Source: Bacteroidales bacterium UBA3630 (GTDB lineage Bacteria; Bacteroidota; Bacteroidia; Bacteroidales; P3). From it: a DNA stretch of 19,483 nucleotides. Of this stretch, positions 1-7,582 are shown one piece after another. The position numbers and the translations under genes were made by a program. The stretch covers positions 17,276 through 36,758 of the forward strand of contig DFLB01000030.1 of assembly GCA_002373995.1 (NCBI GenBank), read 5' to 3'. Numbering within the stretch: position 1 is the first letter of the stretch; each line of letters opens with the position of its first letter. The notes under the pieces were generated by a model, which saw nothing but the letters and a program-made list of their open reading frames with translations, did not search any database and had not been told where the DNA came from.

Positions 1-1172
1 TCTTCTTCTGGGTGGCTCGCATGATCATGGCCGGCGAGGAGTACCGCAAGGACGTCCCCTTCCACAACGTCTACTTCACCGGCATCGTGCGCGACAAGCT
101 GGGCCGCAAGATGAGCAAGCAGCTCGGCAACAGCCCCGACCCCATCGAGCTCATCGAGAAGTATGGCGCCGACGGCGTCCGTATGGGTATGCTGCTCACC
201 GCTCCCGCGGGCAACGACCTCCCCTTCGACGAAAGCATCTGCGAGCAGGGCCGCAACTTCAGCAACAAGCTCTGGAATGCCCTGCGCCTCGTCAGCGGCT
301 GGCAGATTGGCGACGAGCAGCAGAGTCCGGAGAATGCCGTCGCCGTACAGTGGATGGAGCAGCGCATGGCCCAGGTGCTCGAGGAGATCGAGCGCGACTT
401 CGACCAGTACCGCCTCAGCGAGGCCCTCATGGCCACCTACAAGCTGGCCTGGGACGACTTCTGCTCCTGGTACCTCGAGATGGTCAAGCCCGCCTACGGC
501 ACCCCCATCGACCGCGAGACCTACGAGGCCACCCTCTCCATCTTCTCGCGCCTCATGCTGATGCTCCACCCCTTCATGCCCTTCGTCACCGAGGAGATCT
601 GGCACGCCCTGCAGACCATGGGCAAGGACGACGAGAAGGCCGCCTTCATCAACGCCAACTACAGCATCATGAACCAGCACATGCCCACCTCGGTTTACTA
701 CGACCAGCGCCTGCTCGACGAGTTCGACACCGCCCGCGAGGTCATCGCCGGTGTGCGCAACATACGCAACACGCGCAACCTCTCGCCCAAGGAGGCCCTG
801 GAGGTGAGCTACATCGCCAGCGACGAGCGCTTCCGCATCGACCGCTTCGAGGGCATCATCCGCAAGCTGGGCAACGTCAGCGCTGTGAAGGTCATCACCG
901 AGAAGCCCGTCGGCGCCCTCAGCTTCATGATCGGCACCACCGAGTGCTTCGTGCCCATGAGCCAGAACGTCAACAAGGAAGAGGAGCTCAAGAAGCTGCA
1001 GGAGGACCTGAAGTATACCGAAGGCTTCCTCAACAGCGTGCTGAAGAAGCTCTCCAACGAGAAGTTCGTCAATGGCGCCCCCGCCGCCGTCATCGAGAAG
1101 GAGCGCAACAAACAGCGCGACGCCGAGACCAAGATCGCCGCCCTCAAGTCCCAGATCGAGGCCCTCGGATAA
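1..1172 (+). CDS. valS: Valine--tRNA ligase, C-terminal part (5' end outside window)
   Basis: This is the C-terminal ~390 residues of valyl-tRNA synthetase, a cytoplasmic class I enzyme that charges tRNA-Val. The reading frame is open from base 3, giving FFWVARMIMAG, so the gene starts upstream of the window. A KMSK(S)-type loop is present as KMSKQLGNSPDP (about nt 108-143), with Gln where the family consensus has Ser. It is followed by the LLTAPAGNDLPFDE and NFSNKLWNALR segments typical of ValRS and by the helical anticodon-binding domain (roughly nt 340-780). The last ~65 residues are a charged coiled coil (from about KEEELKKLQEDLKY), the tRNA-binding arm usual for ValRS. The gene ends in TAA at 1170-1172, just before a strong hairpin, and converges on folC. 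Identification is firm; only the start is missing. Confidence 0.97.
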   Translation, partial: FFWVARMIMAGEEYRKDVPFHNVYFTGIVRDKLGRKMSKQLGNSPDPIELIEKYGADGVRMGMLLTAPAGNDLPFDESICEQGRNFSNKLWNALRLVSGWQIGDEQQSPENAVAVQWMEQRMAQVLEEIERDFDQYRLSEALMATYKLAWDDFCSWYLEMVKPAYGTPIDRETYEATLSIFSRLMLMLHPFMPFVTEEIWHALQTMGKDDEKAAFINANYSIMNQHMPTSVYYDQRLLDEFDTAREVIAGVRNIRNTRNLSPKEALEVSYIASDERFRIDRFEGIIRKLGNVSAVKVITEKPVGALSFMIGTTECFVPMSQNVNKEEELKKLQEDLKYTEGFLNSVLKKLSNEKFVNGAPAAVIEKERNKQRDAETKIAALKSQIEALG

Positions 1173-1193
1173 ACCGCAAGTACAACTATATGT

Positions 1194-1230
1194 CAGAGGG
1201 CGCCCGCCATTCGGCGGGCGCCCTCTGTTT
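1194..1230 (+). terminator. Perfect 15-bp hairpin after valS, probable terminator
   Basis: CAGAGGGCGCCCGCC (1194-1208), a 4-base ATTC loop and an exact reverse complement (1213-1227) lie 21 bases after the valS stop and are followed by only TTT. The stem is very GC-rich and perfect. The short T run means it may act partly as an mRNA-stabilising end rather than a strong intrinsic terminator. The stem is symmetrical, so it could also work for transcripts arriving from folC on the other strand. Confidence 0.8.
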
Positions 1231-1264
1231 ACAACACTCACAATCAGCACATCGAAGGCTCTTC

Positions 1265-1330
1265 CTCCGGACCAAGTCCGAGGATGGTCCGAGGATGGTC
1301 CGTATCAAGTCCGATAACAGTCGGACAAAA
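1265..1330. repeat. 11-bp-period tandem array, 6 units (GTCCGAGGATG type)
   Basis: The core (G/C)TCCG starts at 1265, 1276, 1287, 1298, 1309 and, as GTCGG, at 1320, so the spacing is exactly 11 each time. The two units at 1276 and 1287 are identical (GTCCGAGGATG) and the others have drifted in the second half of the unit. It lies between the convergent valS and folC genes. The same period recurs at 9172, 14593 and 18042. Confidence 0.85.
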
Positions 1331-1339
1331 TACGGTTTT
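1300..1339 (+). terminator. Two-part hairpin followed by TTTT, possible second terminator
   Basis: CCGTAT (1300-1305) pairs with ATACGG (1330-1335). Inside it, GTCCGA (1309-1314) pairs with TCGGAC (1321-1326) around a 6-base loop, with a 3x3 internal loop between the two stems. TTTT follows at 1336-1339. The structure is built from the last units of the 11-bp array, so it could be a by-product of the repeat rather than a selected terminator. Confidence 0.35.
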
Positions 1340-1387
1340 GAGACGGCGCACCGACGGGCGTCTCGCACACGACACGACAAAGCGGAA

Positions 1388-2737
1388 TTAAGCCAACGCG
1401 TCGGCAATAAGGAAGATGCTTCCGGTAACGAGGACAAGGTCGCTGGGGGCGGCGTTCTGCCGGGCATCGGATATGGCATCCTTGACGTTGGGGAATGCGG
1501 GGCCGTCGATGCCGAGGTCGCGGGCCGCAGACTGGAGGTCGGCCACGGGGAGCTGACGGGGGACGGAGGGCTGGGAGAAACGCCAGTCGAAGGGTCTGCC
1601 GAGTTTGGCAAACTCGGTATGGAGGTGGGTAAGAATCTTGCGGTAGTCCTTGTCGTTGACGCAGCCGTAGATGACATGGAGGCATGCGAAGCGCATGGTG
1701 GACAGCTTGCCGAGCATGGCGTCGATGCCAGGGGCGTTATGGGCGGTTTCGCAGATGGTAAGTGGCTTGTTGGCAATAACCTGCCAGCGGCCATGCAGGT
1801 GGGTGTTGTCTACAACACGGGCAATGCCGTTTTCCAATTGGGAATTGAGAATTGAGAATTGAGAATTGCCACGCAGCAGGTCGACAGCCTCGAAGACGGT
1901 GGCAAGGTTTTTGAGCTGGTAGCTGCCGGCGAGCTGCGACACAAGGCCGCAGCGCCATTCGGAGAGGTCACAGTCGCAGGCTGGCAGCCTGCGCTCCAAA
2001 GGCTGCACGTCAAAGAGGAGGCGACTCTCGTCGTGGTTGTTACAATCGACACGCAGGTGCCAGTGTTGGTCAGCGAAGGTGATGGGGGCGTGCCGTTCGG
2101 CGGCGATGCGCTCGAATACGGGCTTGGTTTCGGGCTGGGTCTCCCCTATCACCACAGGAACGCCGGGCTTGATGATGCCGGCCTTCTCGACGGCAATCTT
2201 CTCCAGCGTGTCGCCGAGGAACTGCGTGTGGTCGAGGCCGATATTGGTGATGACACTGAGCATCGGCGTGATGACGTTGGTGCTGTCCAGTCGGCCACCC
2301 ATGCCGACTTCGACGATGGCGATATCGACCTTTTCTTTGGCAAAGTAATCGAAGGCCATGCCGACGGTCATCTCGAAGAACGAGAGGTGCAGGTCGGCGA
2401 ATAGCTGGCGATGCGCCTCCACGAAGGCAACCACATCATCCTTTGGAATCATCTCGCCATTGATGCGGATACGCTCGCGGAAGTCGACCAGGTGGGGCGA
2501 GGTGTAGAGCCCCACCTTGTAGCCTGCCTCCTGTAGGATGGAGGCCAGGAAGTGGCTGACGGAGCCCTTGCCGTTAGTGCCGGCCACGTGGATGGAGCGG
2601 AACTTACGCTCGGGGTTGCCGAGGGCGGTCATGAGGTCGATGGTGGGCTGGATATCAGCCTTATAAGCAGCAGCGCCGATGCGGTGATACATCGGCAACT
2701 GCGCAAACATGAAGTCTAACGTCTCTTGATAGTTCAT
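1388..2737 (-). CDS. folC: Bifunctional dihydrofolate/folylpolyglutamate synthase FolC
   Basis: FolC is a cytoplasmic ATP-dependent Mur-ligase-like enzyme that adds glutamate to dihydropteroate and to folates. At 449 residues it has the usual length. The P-loop GTNGKGS is at residues ~53-59, the YTSPHLVDFRERI segment follows, then VEVGMGGRLDSTN (~142-154), TNIGLDHTQFLGDT, EKAGIIKPG, and late in the protein ICETAHNAPGI, which matches the family D(G/T)xHN region but has Glu where Asp is usual. Its ATG overlaps the stop of the upstream barrel gene by four bases (ATGA), so it is the last gene of a minus-strand operon. Oddity: residues ~290-301 are encoded by five tandem copies of a 7-bp unit (1836-1870), an in-frame repeat in the region where other FolC proteins have a helix before the GRW motif. 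The domain order is otherwise intact. Confidence 0.95.
   Translation of the reverse strand: MNYQETLDFMFAQLPMYHRIGAAAYKADIQPTIDLMTALGNPERKFRSIHVAGTNGKGSVSHFLASILQEAGYKVGLYTSPHLVDFRERIRINGEMIPKDDVVAFVEAHRQLFADLHLSFFEMTVGMAFDYFAKEKVDIAIVEVGMGGRLDSTNVITPMLSVITNIGLDHTQFLGDTLEKIAVEKAGIIKPGVPVVIGETQPETKPVFERIAAERHAPITFADQHWHLRVDCNNHDESRLLFDVQPLERRLPACDCDLSEWRCGLVSQLAGSYQLKNLATVFEAVDLLRGNSQFSILNSQLENGIARVVDNTHLHGRWQVIANKPLTICETAHNAPGIDAMLGKLSTMRFACLHVIYGCVNDKDYRKILTHLHTEFAKLGRPFDWRFSQPSVPRQLPVADLQSAARDLGIDGPAFPNVKDAISDARQNAAPSDLVLVTGSIFLIADALA
1836..1870. repeat. Five tandem heptamers (AATTGAG) inside folC
   Basis: Units on the + strand are AATTGGG (1836), AATTGAG (1843, 1850, 1857) and AATTGCC (1864). 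In the folC frame (minus strand) they encode about NSQFSILNSQLE. Three heptamers make 21 bases, so gain or loss of three units keeps frame, while one or two would break folC. Confidence 0.9.
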
Positions 2738-4476
2738 TTGTGGGGGATGGTGTAGGTGAGACCGAGGATGAAGAGGCCGCGCTGCGAGGGATAGTTGCTC
2801 CAGAGCCAGTAGCGCTGGAAGGCCAGGTTATCCATGCGCAGGAAGAGGCTGAGGGCACGATTGTGGCGGTACTCCACCTGTGCGGCGATGCCGTAGCGCA
2901 GGGGGAGAGTCTCGCCATAGGAGCCGGTCATCTGGCCGAGCAGCTGCCCTTCGAGGCTGAAGAGCCATTTGTTGCGATAGTTGACGTCGGCAGCGAGCAA
3001 CGCGTCCCATCGGGGGCGGAAGTAGAGCACAGAGTCGTCGGGGCCGAGGGTGTAGGCGTAGTAGTGACCACCGGCGCGGAGGGTGAGCATCTCGTCGTTG
3101 ACGAAGGTAACGGTGCCGCCAAGGGTGAAGCGGTTGTCGGCAAAATAGTGCGGGCGGTAGACGTTGCCAAGGGTGAAGCGGGGATCGAGCACAAAGGTCA
3201 GGTCATCGCGGAGCATCTGGTATGTGCCCTCAAGGTTAACCTCAAGCTTACGGCTGAGCGTCCAACGGGCATGGGCAGAGAAGTCGTAGTGGCGCGTGGC
3301 GCGCTGTTCTGCATCGGGGGCGATGTAAGGGTTGACGACGCGGATGGTGTTCCAGCTGTTGGCGTCGAAACCGCCGGTGGCACCGAGGCTGAGCACGAGG
3401 TTGTCGTGCAGGAGGCTCTTGCTGACAACGACATCGGGGAAGAACCGGAAGGTGGTGGCGGTGTCAAGGGTGAAAGCATCCCACCCTGCCGTGAAGCCGG
3501 CGTGGAACTGCAGTCCACCAAGGAGGAAGTCGACATAGGGGTTGACTTTGACAATGTTGCGGTAGCTGCGGATGGTGTCGCCAGCAGGGGCGGTGAAGCC
3601 CAGGGGACCCTCGGCCTGACGGGAGCGGGTGGTGTAGCCGTCCCATTCGGCGTGCAGATAGGCGATGCCCTTGTACTGGTTCATCAGGTTGAAGCCGTAG
3701 TGCACATCACCGCTGAGGTTGAGGTTGAATTCGTTCTGTCCGTACACGCCCCAAAGGTCGGCAAGGTGGGCATTGGCGGCATAGCCGAGCTTGTTGGCGT
3801 CGAGCTGCATGTTTTTGATGCCTATGTTCCAGGTGGCCACATTATAGGAGGCGCGATAGTCGGCTGTGGAAATATCGGCGCGCGATTTGCCGAGTACGGC
3901 TTGCAACGTGCTGTCGGTGAAACCGTAGTACAGGTTGTGGTCGTGCTCGTAGCCCAGATCAGAGGAGAGTTGCAACACATCGCCGACAATATACTTGCCG
4001 AAGAGGGTCACACCGGTGTTGCCGAAGTGGTTAGGGCCGTAGTCGGGCAATTTATCCCATGAGGAGTGATGATTGACGCGCACTCCGTAAGTCTTCTTCG
4101 TGTCGCGCGTAGAGCTCCAGTAGAGGTCGGCCAAGGGGCTCCAATAGTTGCCCATTCCCAGGCGGAGATAGTTGTTGTAGAGCCTGGTGGCAGGTTCGCC
4201 GACAACACGTGCCGCCTTGATGCGCGACGGGGCGTAGAGTGCCTTGAGACGCGTTGGGGTGATGCCGTACTGGAAAGTGTGCTGCAGACGACTCGATGTA
4301 TCGCTGATGGCAGCGGGGAAGTTGAGTTTCTGTTGCAGCTCGATAGTGGGGGTATACGAGCCTTTGACGACAACGCTCTCGTTGTAGGCGCCCTCTTCCT
4401 GCGCAAGCAGCGTGCCGTTAGCGGCCAGCGCAGCACAGAGACCGATTATTGCAAGGTATGATGTTGACTTTTTCAT
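2734..4476 (-). CDS. Secreted outer-membrane beta-barrel protein, function unknown
   Basis: A predicted outer-membrane protein of 580 residues. I start it at the ATG at 4476 because it opens with a signal peptide, MKKSTSYLAIIGLCAALAA, with likely cleavage near LLAQ/E; an in-frame TTG at 4515 would add 13 residues before the signal peptide. After cleavage there is a short segment (ESVVVKGSYTPTIELQQK) that recalls the start of TonB-dependent receptors. The rest is a long run of alternating-residue, aromatic-rich strands (LRLGMGNYWSPLADLYW, AQVEYRHNRALSLFLRMDN) ending in LGLTYTIPHK, as expected for a barrel. It is too short for a full plug plus 22-strand receptor. It begins 35 bases after the TPR gene and overlaps folC by four bases. 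It may work with that TPR protein at the cell envelope, but this is inferred from gene order only. Confidence 0.75.
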   Translation of the reverse strand: MKKSTSYLAIIGLCAALAANGTLLAQEEGAYNESVVVKGSYTPTIELQQKLNFPAAISDTSSRLQHTFQYGITPTRLKALYAPSRIKAARVVGEPATRLYNNYLRLGMGNYWSPLADLYWSSTRDTKKTYGVRVNHHSSWDKLPDYGPNHFGNTGVTLFGKYIVGDVLQLSSDLGYEHDHNLYYGFTDSTLQAVLGKSRADISTADYRASYNVATWNIGIKNMQLDANKLGYAANAHLADLWGVYGQNEFNLNLSGDVHYGFNLMNQYKGIAYLHAEWDGYTTRSRQAEGPLGFTAPAGDTIRSYRNIVKVNPYVDFLLGGLQFHAGFTAGWDAFTLDTATTFRFFPDVVVSKSLLHDNLVLSLGATGGFDANSWNTIRVVNPYIAPDAEQRATRHYDFSAHARWTLSRKLEVNLEGTYQMLRDDLTFVLDPRFTLGNVYRPHYFADNRFTLGGTVTFVNDEMLTLRAGGHYYAYTLGPDDSVLYFRPRWDALLAADVNYRNKWLFSLEGQLLGQMTGSYGETLPLRYGIAAQVEYRHNRALSLFLRMDNLAFQRYWLWSNYPSQRGLFILGLTYTIPHK

Positions 4477-4511
4477 TTCTTTAAGCGGTTTTGTTCCAGA
4501 ACAGATGACAT

Positions 4512-7500
4512 TCAAAGTTCAATGACTATTTCCTCTTCCTCAGGCTCCTGCACTTGCTGTTCCTCGGCGGTGATGGCGTCGAGTTTCTGACGAGCCACTG
4601 CGACGAGCTCTTCGCCGTCGTAGTTCTCGATGATGCTCTGCAGCGTCTGTTTGGCCTGCAGACGGTTGCCGCGGGCGTAGTAGACATCGGCCCACAGGAT
4701 GAAGCTGTAGGCCAGCCAGTAGTCGCTCGAAGCATCGGCCACAATGCCCTCTATCATCTTCTCAGCCTGCTGGTACTTTTGCTGATGCAAAAGTATCTCG
4801 GCCTGACGGCACCGTGCTTCGCCATTATACTCACCGTTGGTCGACTTGACGAGGTGGGCATAGTAATTGTAGGCCGTGTCGCGCTGGCCATTGTCGAAGC
4901 AACTGCGGGCCATTGCCAACCATGCCTCTTCTTTGAGTTCAGGAGTAGCCTTCTTTTCATCAAGCAACCGATGACCGGCTTCCATGACGCCGCTGTGCTG
5001 CCCCAAGGCAGCGGCACACCGCAGGCCTCCCAGCAGTCCTTGCAGCAGGCTGTTGTCGCTCTCGGCACCGGCCGAGAGGCGCTGGTAGAGAGTGGCTGCT
5101 CGGTTGTAGTCGCCCAAGCTGTACGCAATATTAGCAGCATTGTAGAGCGAACGCTCGCTATACTGGTTGGTACCCGCCGAAGCCACTGCCACATAATGCG
5201 GCAAGGCCTTCTCGTTCTGCCCCTGTCGGAAGTAGCAGTCGGCGAGCAGGTAATGGGCTTTGACAGCAAAGAGACCGTTCGGGAACTTGCTGAGATAAGC
5301 CTCAAGTCCGGCAGCAGCGTTCTCGTACTCTCCTGTCTGGTAGCGCTCCTCGACAGCAAGGAAGGTCGTCGAATCCTGCTCGACAGTCGAAACCGTCACC
5401 TTGGTGGTGCGCTTGACGTAGGCAAAGTAGTCCTCCACCCTGTTCTGCGCTATGTAGATATTCTTCACAGTGCTGAGAGCGTCGCGCGCCTCGTCGGTAC
5501 CAGGGTACTCCGTCAGCAACCGGTCGAAGGTGCGCAACGCGTCGGCATTACGGTCGGTGTTGTAATAGATAAGCCCCTGATTAAGCAGCGCTGTCTTCAC
5601 GTACACGCTCTTGGGATACTGCTTGATGAAGTTGTTGTAGTAAGTCATTGCCATCTCGTTATTGTCACACATCATGTATGTATTGGCAATCTCAAGCATA
5701 GCCTTGCTCTTGAGGGGTGAGTCGCTGAAACGCTCAAAGATATAGTTGAGATGCGTGAGCTTATCGCTATTCTTGCCCTGGGCGCCATAGGAAAGCGCCT
5801 TCTGATAAGTGGCATAGTCGGCATCGCGGCCCCCGGCTTTGATAACCCTGTCGTAGTGCGCAATAGCGTCGGCAAAGCGGCTCTGTACATACAAACAGTC
5901 ACCAAGCCTGTTGTCGACATCGTTACGCATCTCCACCGTCTTGCTATCGCCACCCGTCAGCCGACCCGAGAGTTCGCTGAAGGTCTCGTAAGCGTCAGCA
6001 TAGTTCTTCTTCTTCATCAGCAAATAGCCGTAAGTGTAGCGTGCATCATTGGCATAGGGAGACTTGTTGGCATACGACGACAGCAGGAAGCGGTTGATGT
6101 TGCGCTCCGCCTCGCGCCCCTTGCCGTTCCGATACTGCCACTCGCCAAGCAGGTAGTTGGCGTCGGCCGTGATGCGGGGAACAGCGTTCACCTTGATTGC
6201 CTTCTCGTAGAGGGCGGCACCCTCGGCCTCCTTACCGCTGTTGCTGAGTTCGATGCCGCGGTTGACCAGCGCACGCTGGTAAGCCTGCTCCAGCGCTGCG
6301 TTGCGTTGCGGCACCTGCTCCAGCAGCTTGATGGCATCCTTGTAGTTGCTCGTCGAACAATAGAGGTCCGTCAATATCTCCTCCGCCTCAGTGCGGTGCT
6401 CGCTGCGCGGATATTTCTTCAGGTAGCTCTCAAACGACCTGATGCTCTCCCCCATAGCGTTTTGGTTCAGCTCGCAGCTCAGCTTGGCATAGTTGAACAG
6501 CGCATCCTCCTTAATCCTCTTGTCGAAATCGAGCTTCGAAGCCTGGAGGAACACGCTGCGGGCATCCATCTTGCGACCCAGCTTCACATAGCAATCGCCC
6601 AGCACATAGAGGGCACTCTGCCCCACGCTGTCGCTACAGCCAGCCTTGCGCGCCAAATGCCCCGCAGCCTCGTCATAGCGGCCAAGCATATAGCAACAAT
6701 AGCCACTCTGGTAGTCATTGTCCTGCGGCGAACAACTCCCCGCCGCAGCCTGACGCTCCACCTCGCGGTACTGCTCCAAAGCCTTGCCATACTCGCCACG
6801 GTTGAAGTACACCTCCCCAACCATCTGGTGTATCTCGTCGCGCTTGAACGCATCTCCGTCAGCCAACAGTCCTGGCGCCATCTCCAGCAACTCGTCCTCA
6901 CGGCCCAGGTAGTAATATATCCTGGCAATATACGACGGCGCTATCCGCGCAAACTTGCGGTCTCCCTGCAACTCGCGAAAGTTCTTCAACGCCAGCTCAT
7001 ACTGTCCTTCGCTATACTGAATGTGAGCGTAGTAGTAGAGACTCGAAGCACGATATTTCGACTGACCGCCCACCTGCTGGGCGAAAAGGTTGGCGGCGCG
7101 CCTCGTGTCGCCACGCTGGAAATAGCAGTAACCCATCTTGAAGTTATACTCGCTGCGGTGCTCATACTCCACCTCCGCGCCATTGACGGCGCGGTAATAC
7201 TCCAACGCACGCTCGTAGTCGCCGCGGCTATAGTAGAAATTGCCGAGATAGAAGCGCGCCATGTTGCAACGCGAACTCTGCGGATACAGCCGCAGAAACT
7301 CCTCCAACCGGTAGTAGGCGTCGTTGTTGTCCAGCTTCTCCGAACACACACCCGCAAAATAGCATGCATCCGCCGTCGTCAGGTCCGCCCGGTCCGTCGC
7401 CCCAGCAGCAATCTGGTCATAAATCTGCTGCGCGGCAGCATACTTCTGCTTCTGGTAGAGATCCGTAGCCTGGCGGTAAAGCTCGCGCTGCCGCACGTCG

Positions 7501-7571
7501 CCAGTCTCCCGCTGCGCCGCCGCGCCAAAAGCCGCAAGCAACAGCAGTACCGATAAAAATGTCTTCTTCAT
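4512..7571 (-). CDS. Large secreted TPR-repeat protein
   Basis: A 1,019-residue protein with a clear signal peptide (MKKTFLSVLLLLAAFGAAAQ), predicted to be periplasmic or attached at the envelope; no lipoprotein Cys follows the signal. Almost all of the mature chain is tetratricopeptide-like helical hairpins. Recognisable units include LYQKQKYAAAQQIYDQIAA, YYSRGDYERALEYYRAV, YFNRGEYGKALEQYREV, FADAIAHYDRVIKAGG, LLNQGLIYYNTDRNADALR, YRQGQ-type repeats near residue 770 and KQTLQSIIENYDG near the end. It finishes with an acidic tail (EEQQVQEPEEEEIVIEL). TPR arrays bind other proteins and no catalytic domain is visible. It lies 11 bases downstream of the thioredoxin-fold gene and 35 upstream of the barrel gene, so the three envelope proteins are probably made together and may form a complex. 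The partner and process are unknown. Confidence 0.85.
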   Translation of the reverse strand: MKKTFLSVLLLLAAFGAAAQRETGDVRQRELYRQATDLYQKQKYAAAQQIYDQIAAGATDRADLTTADACYFAGVCSEKLDNNDAYYRLEEFLRLYPQSSRCNMARFYLGNFYYSRGDYERALEYYRAVNGAEVEYEHRSEYNFKMGYCYFQRGDTRRAANLFAQQVGGQSKYRASSLYYYAHIQYSEGQYELALKNFRELQGDRKFARIAPSYIARIYYYLGREDELLEMAPGLLADGDAFKRDEIHQMVGEVYFNRGEYGKALEQYREVERQAAAGSCSPQDNDYQSGYCCYMLGRYDEAAGHLARKAGCSDSVGQSALYVLGDCYVKLGRKMDARSVFLQASKLDFDKRIKEDALFNYAKLSCELNQNAMGESIRSFESYLKKYPRSEHRTEAEEILTDLYCSTSNYKDAIKLLEQVPQRNAALEQAYQRALVNRGIELSNSGKEAEGAALYEKAIKVNAVPRITADANYLLGEWQYRNGKGREAERNINRFLLSSYANKSPYANDARYTYGYLLMKKKNYADAYETFSELSGRLTGGDSKTVEMRNDVDNRLGDCLYVQSRFADAIAHYDRVIKAGGRDADYATYQKALSYGAQGKNSDKLTHLNYIFERFSDSPLKSKAMLEIANTYMMCDNNEMAMTYYNNFIKQYPKSVYVKTALLNQGLIYYNTDRNADALRTFDRLLTEYPGTDEARDALSTVKNIYIAQNRVEDYFAYVKRTTKVTVSTVEQDSTTFLAVEERYQTGEYENAAAGLEAYLSKFPNGLFAVKAHYLLADCYFRQGQNEKALPHYVAVASAGTNQYSERSLYNAANIAYSLGDYNRAATLYQRLSAGAESDNSLLQGLLGGLRCAAALGQHSGVMEAGHRLLDEKKATPELKEEAWLAMARSCFDNGQRDTAYNYYAHLVKSTNGEYNGEARCRQAEILLHQQKYQQAEKMIEGIVADASSDYWLAYSFILWADVYYARGNRLQAKQTLQSIIENYDGEELVAVARQKLDAITAEEQQVQEPEEEEIVIEL

Positions 7572-7582
7572 TATGCCATGTG

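Noticed and set aside
1340..1370. GAGACG/CGTCTC inverted repeat as folC terminator
   Set aside because: Arms are only 6 bp with a 13-base loop, and reading in the folC direction it is followed by AAAA, not T residues.
350..1855. 501-residue plus-strand open frame
   Set aside because: It is an out-of-frame shadow of valS running across the hairpin and into antisense folC; high G+C removes stops.
2740..4062. 440-residue plus-strand open frame
   Set aside because: Antisense of the barrel gene, with Gly/Val/Glu-rich translation typical of shadow frames.
4477..4515. TTG start that extends the barrel protein by 13 residues
   Set aside because: The ATG at 4476 begins a standard signal peptide; the extension would place a non-signal leader before it.
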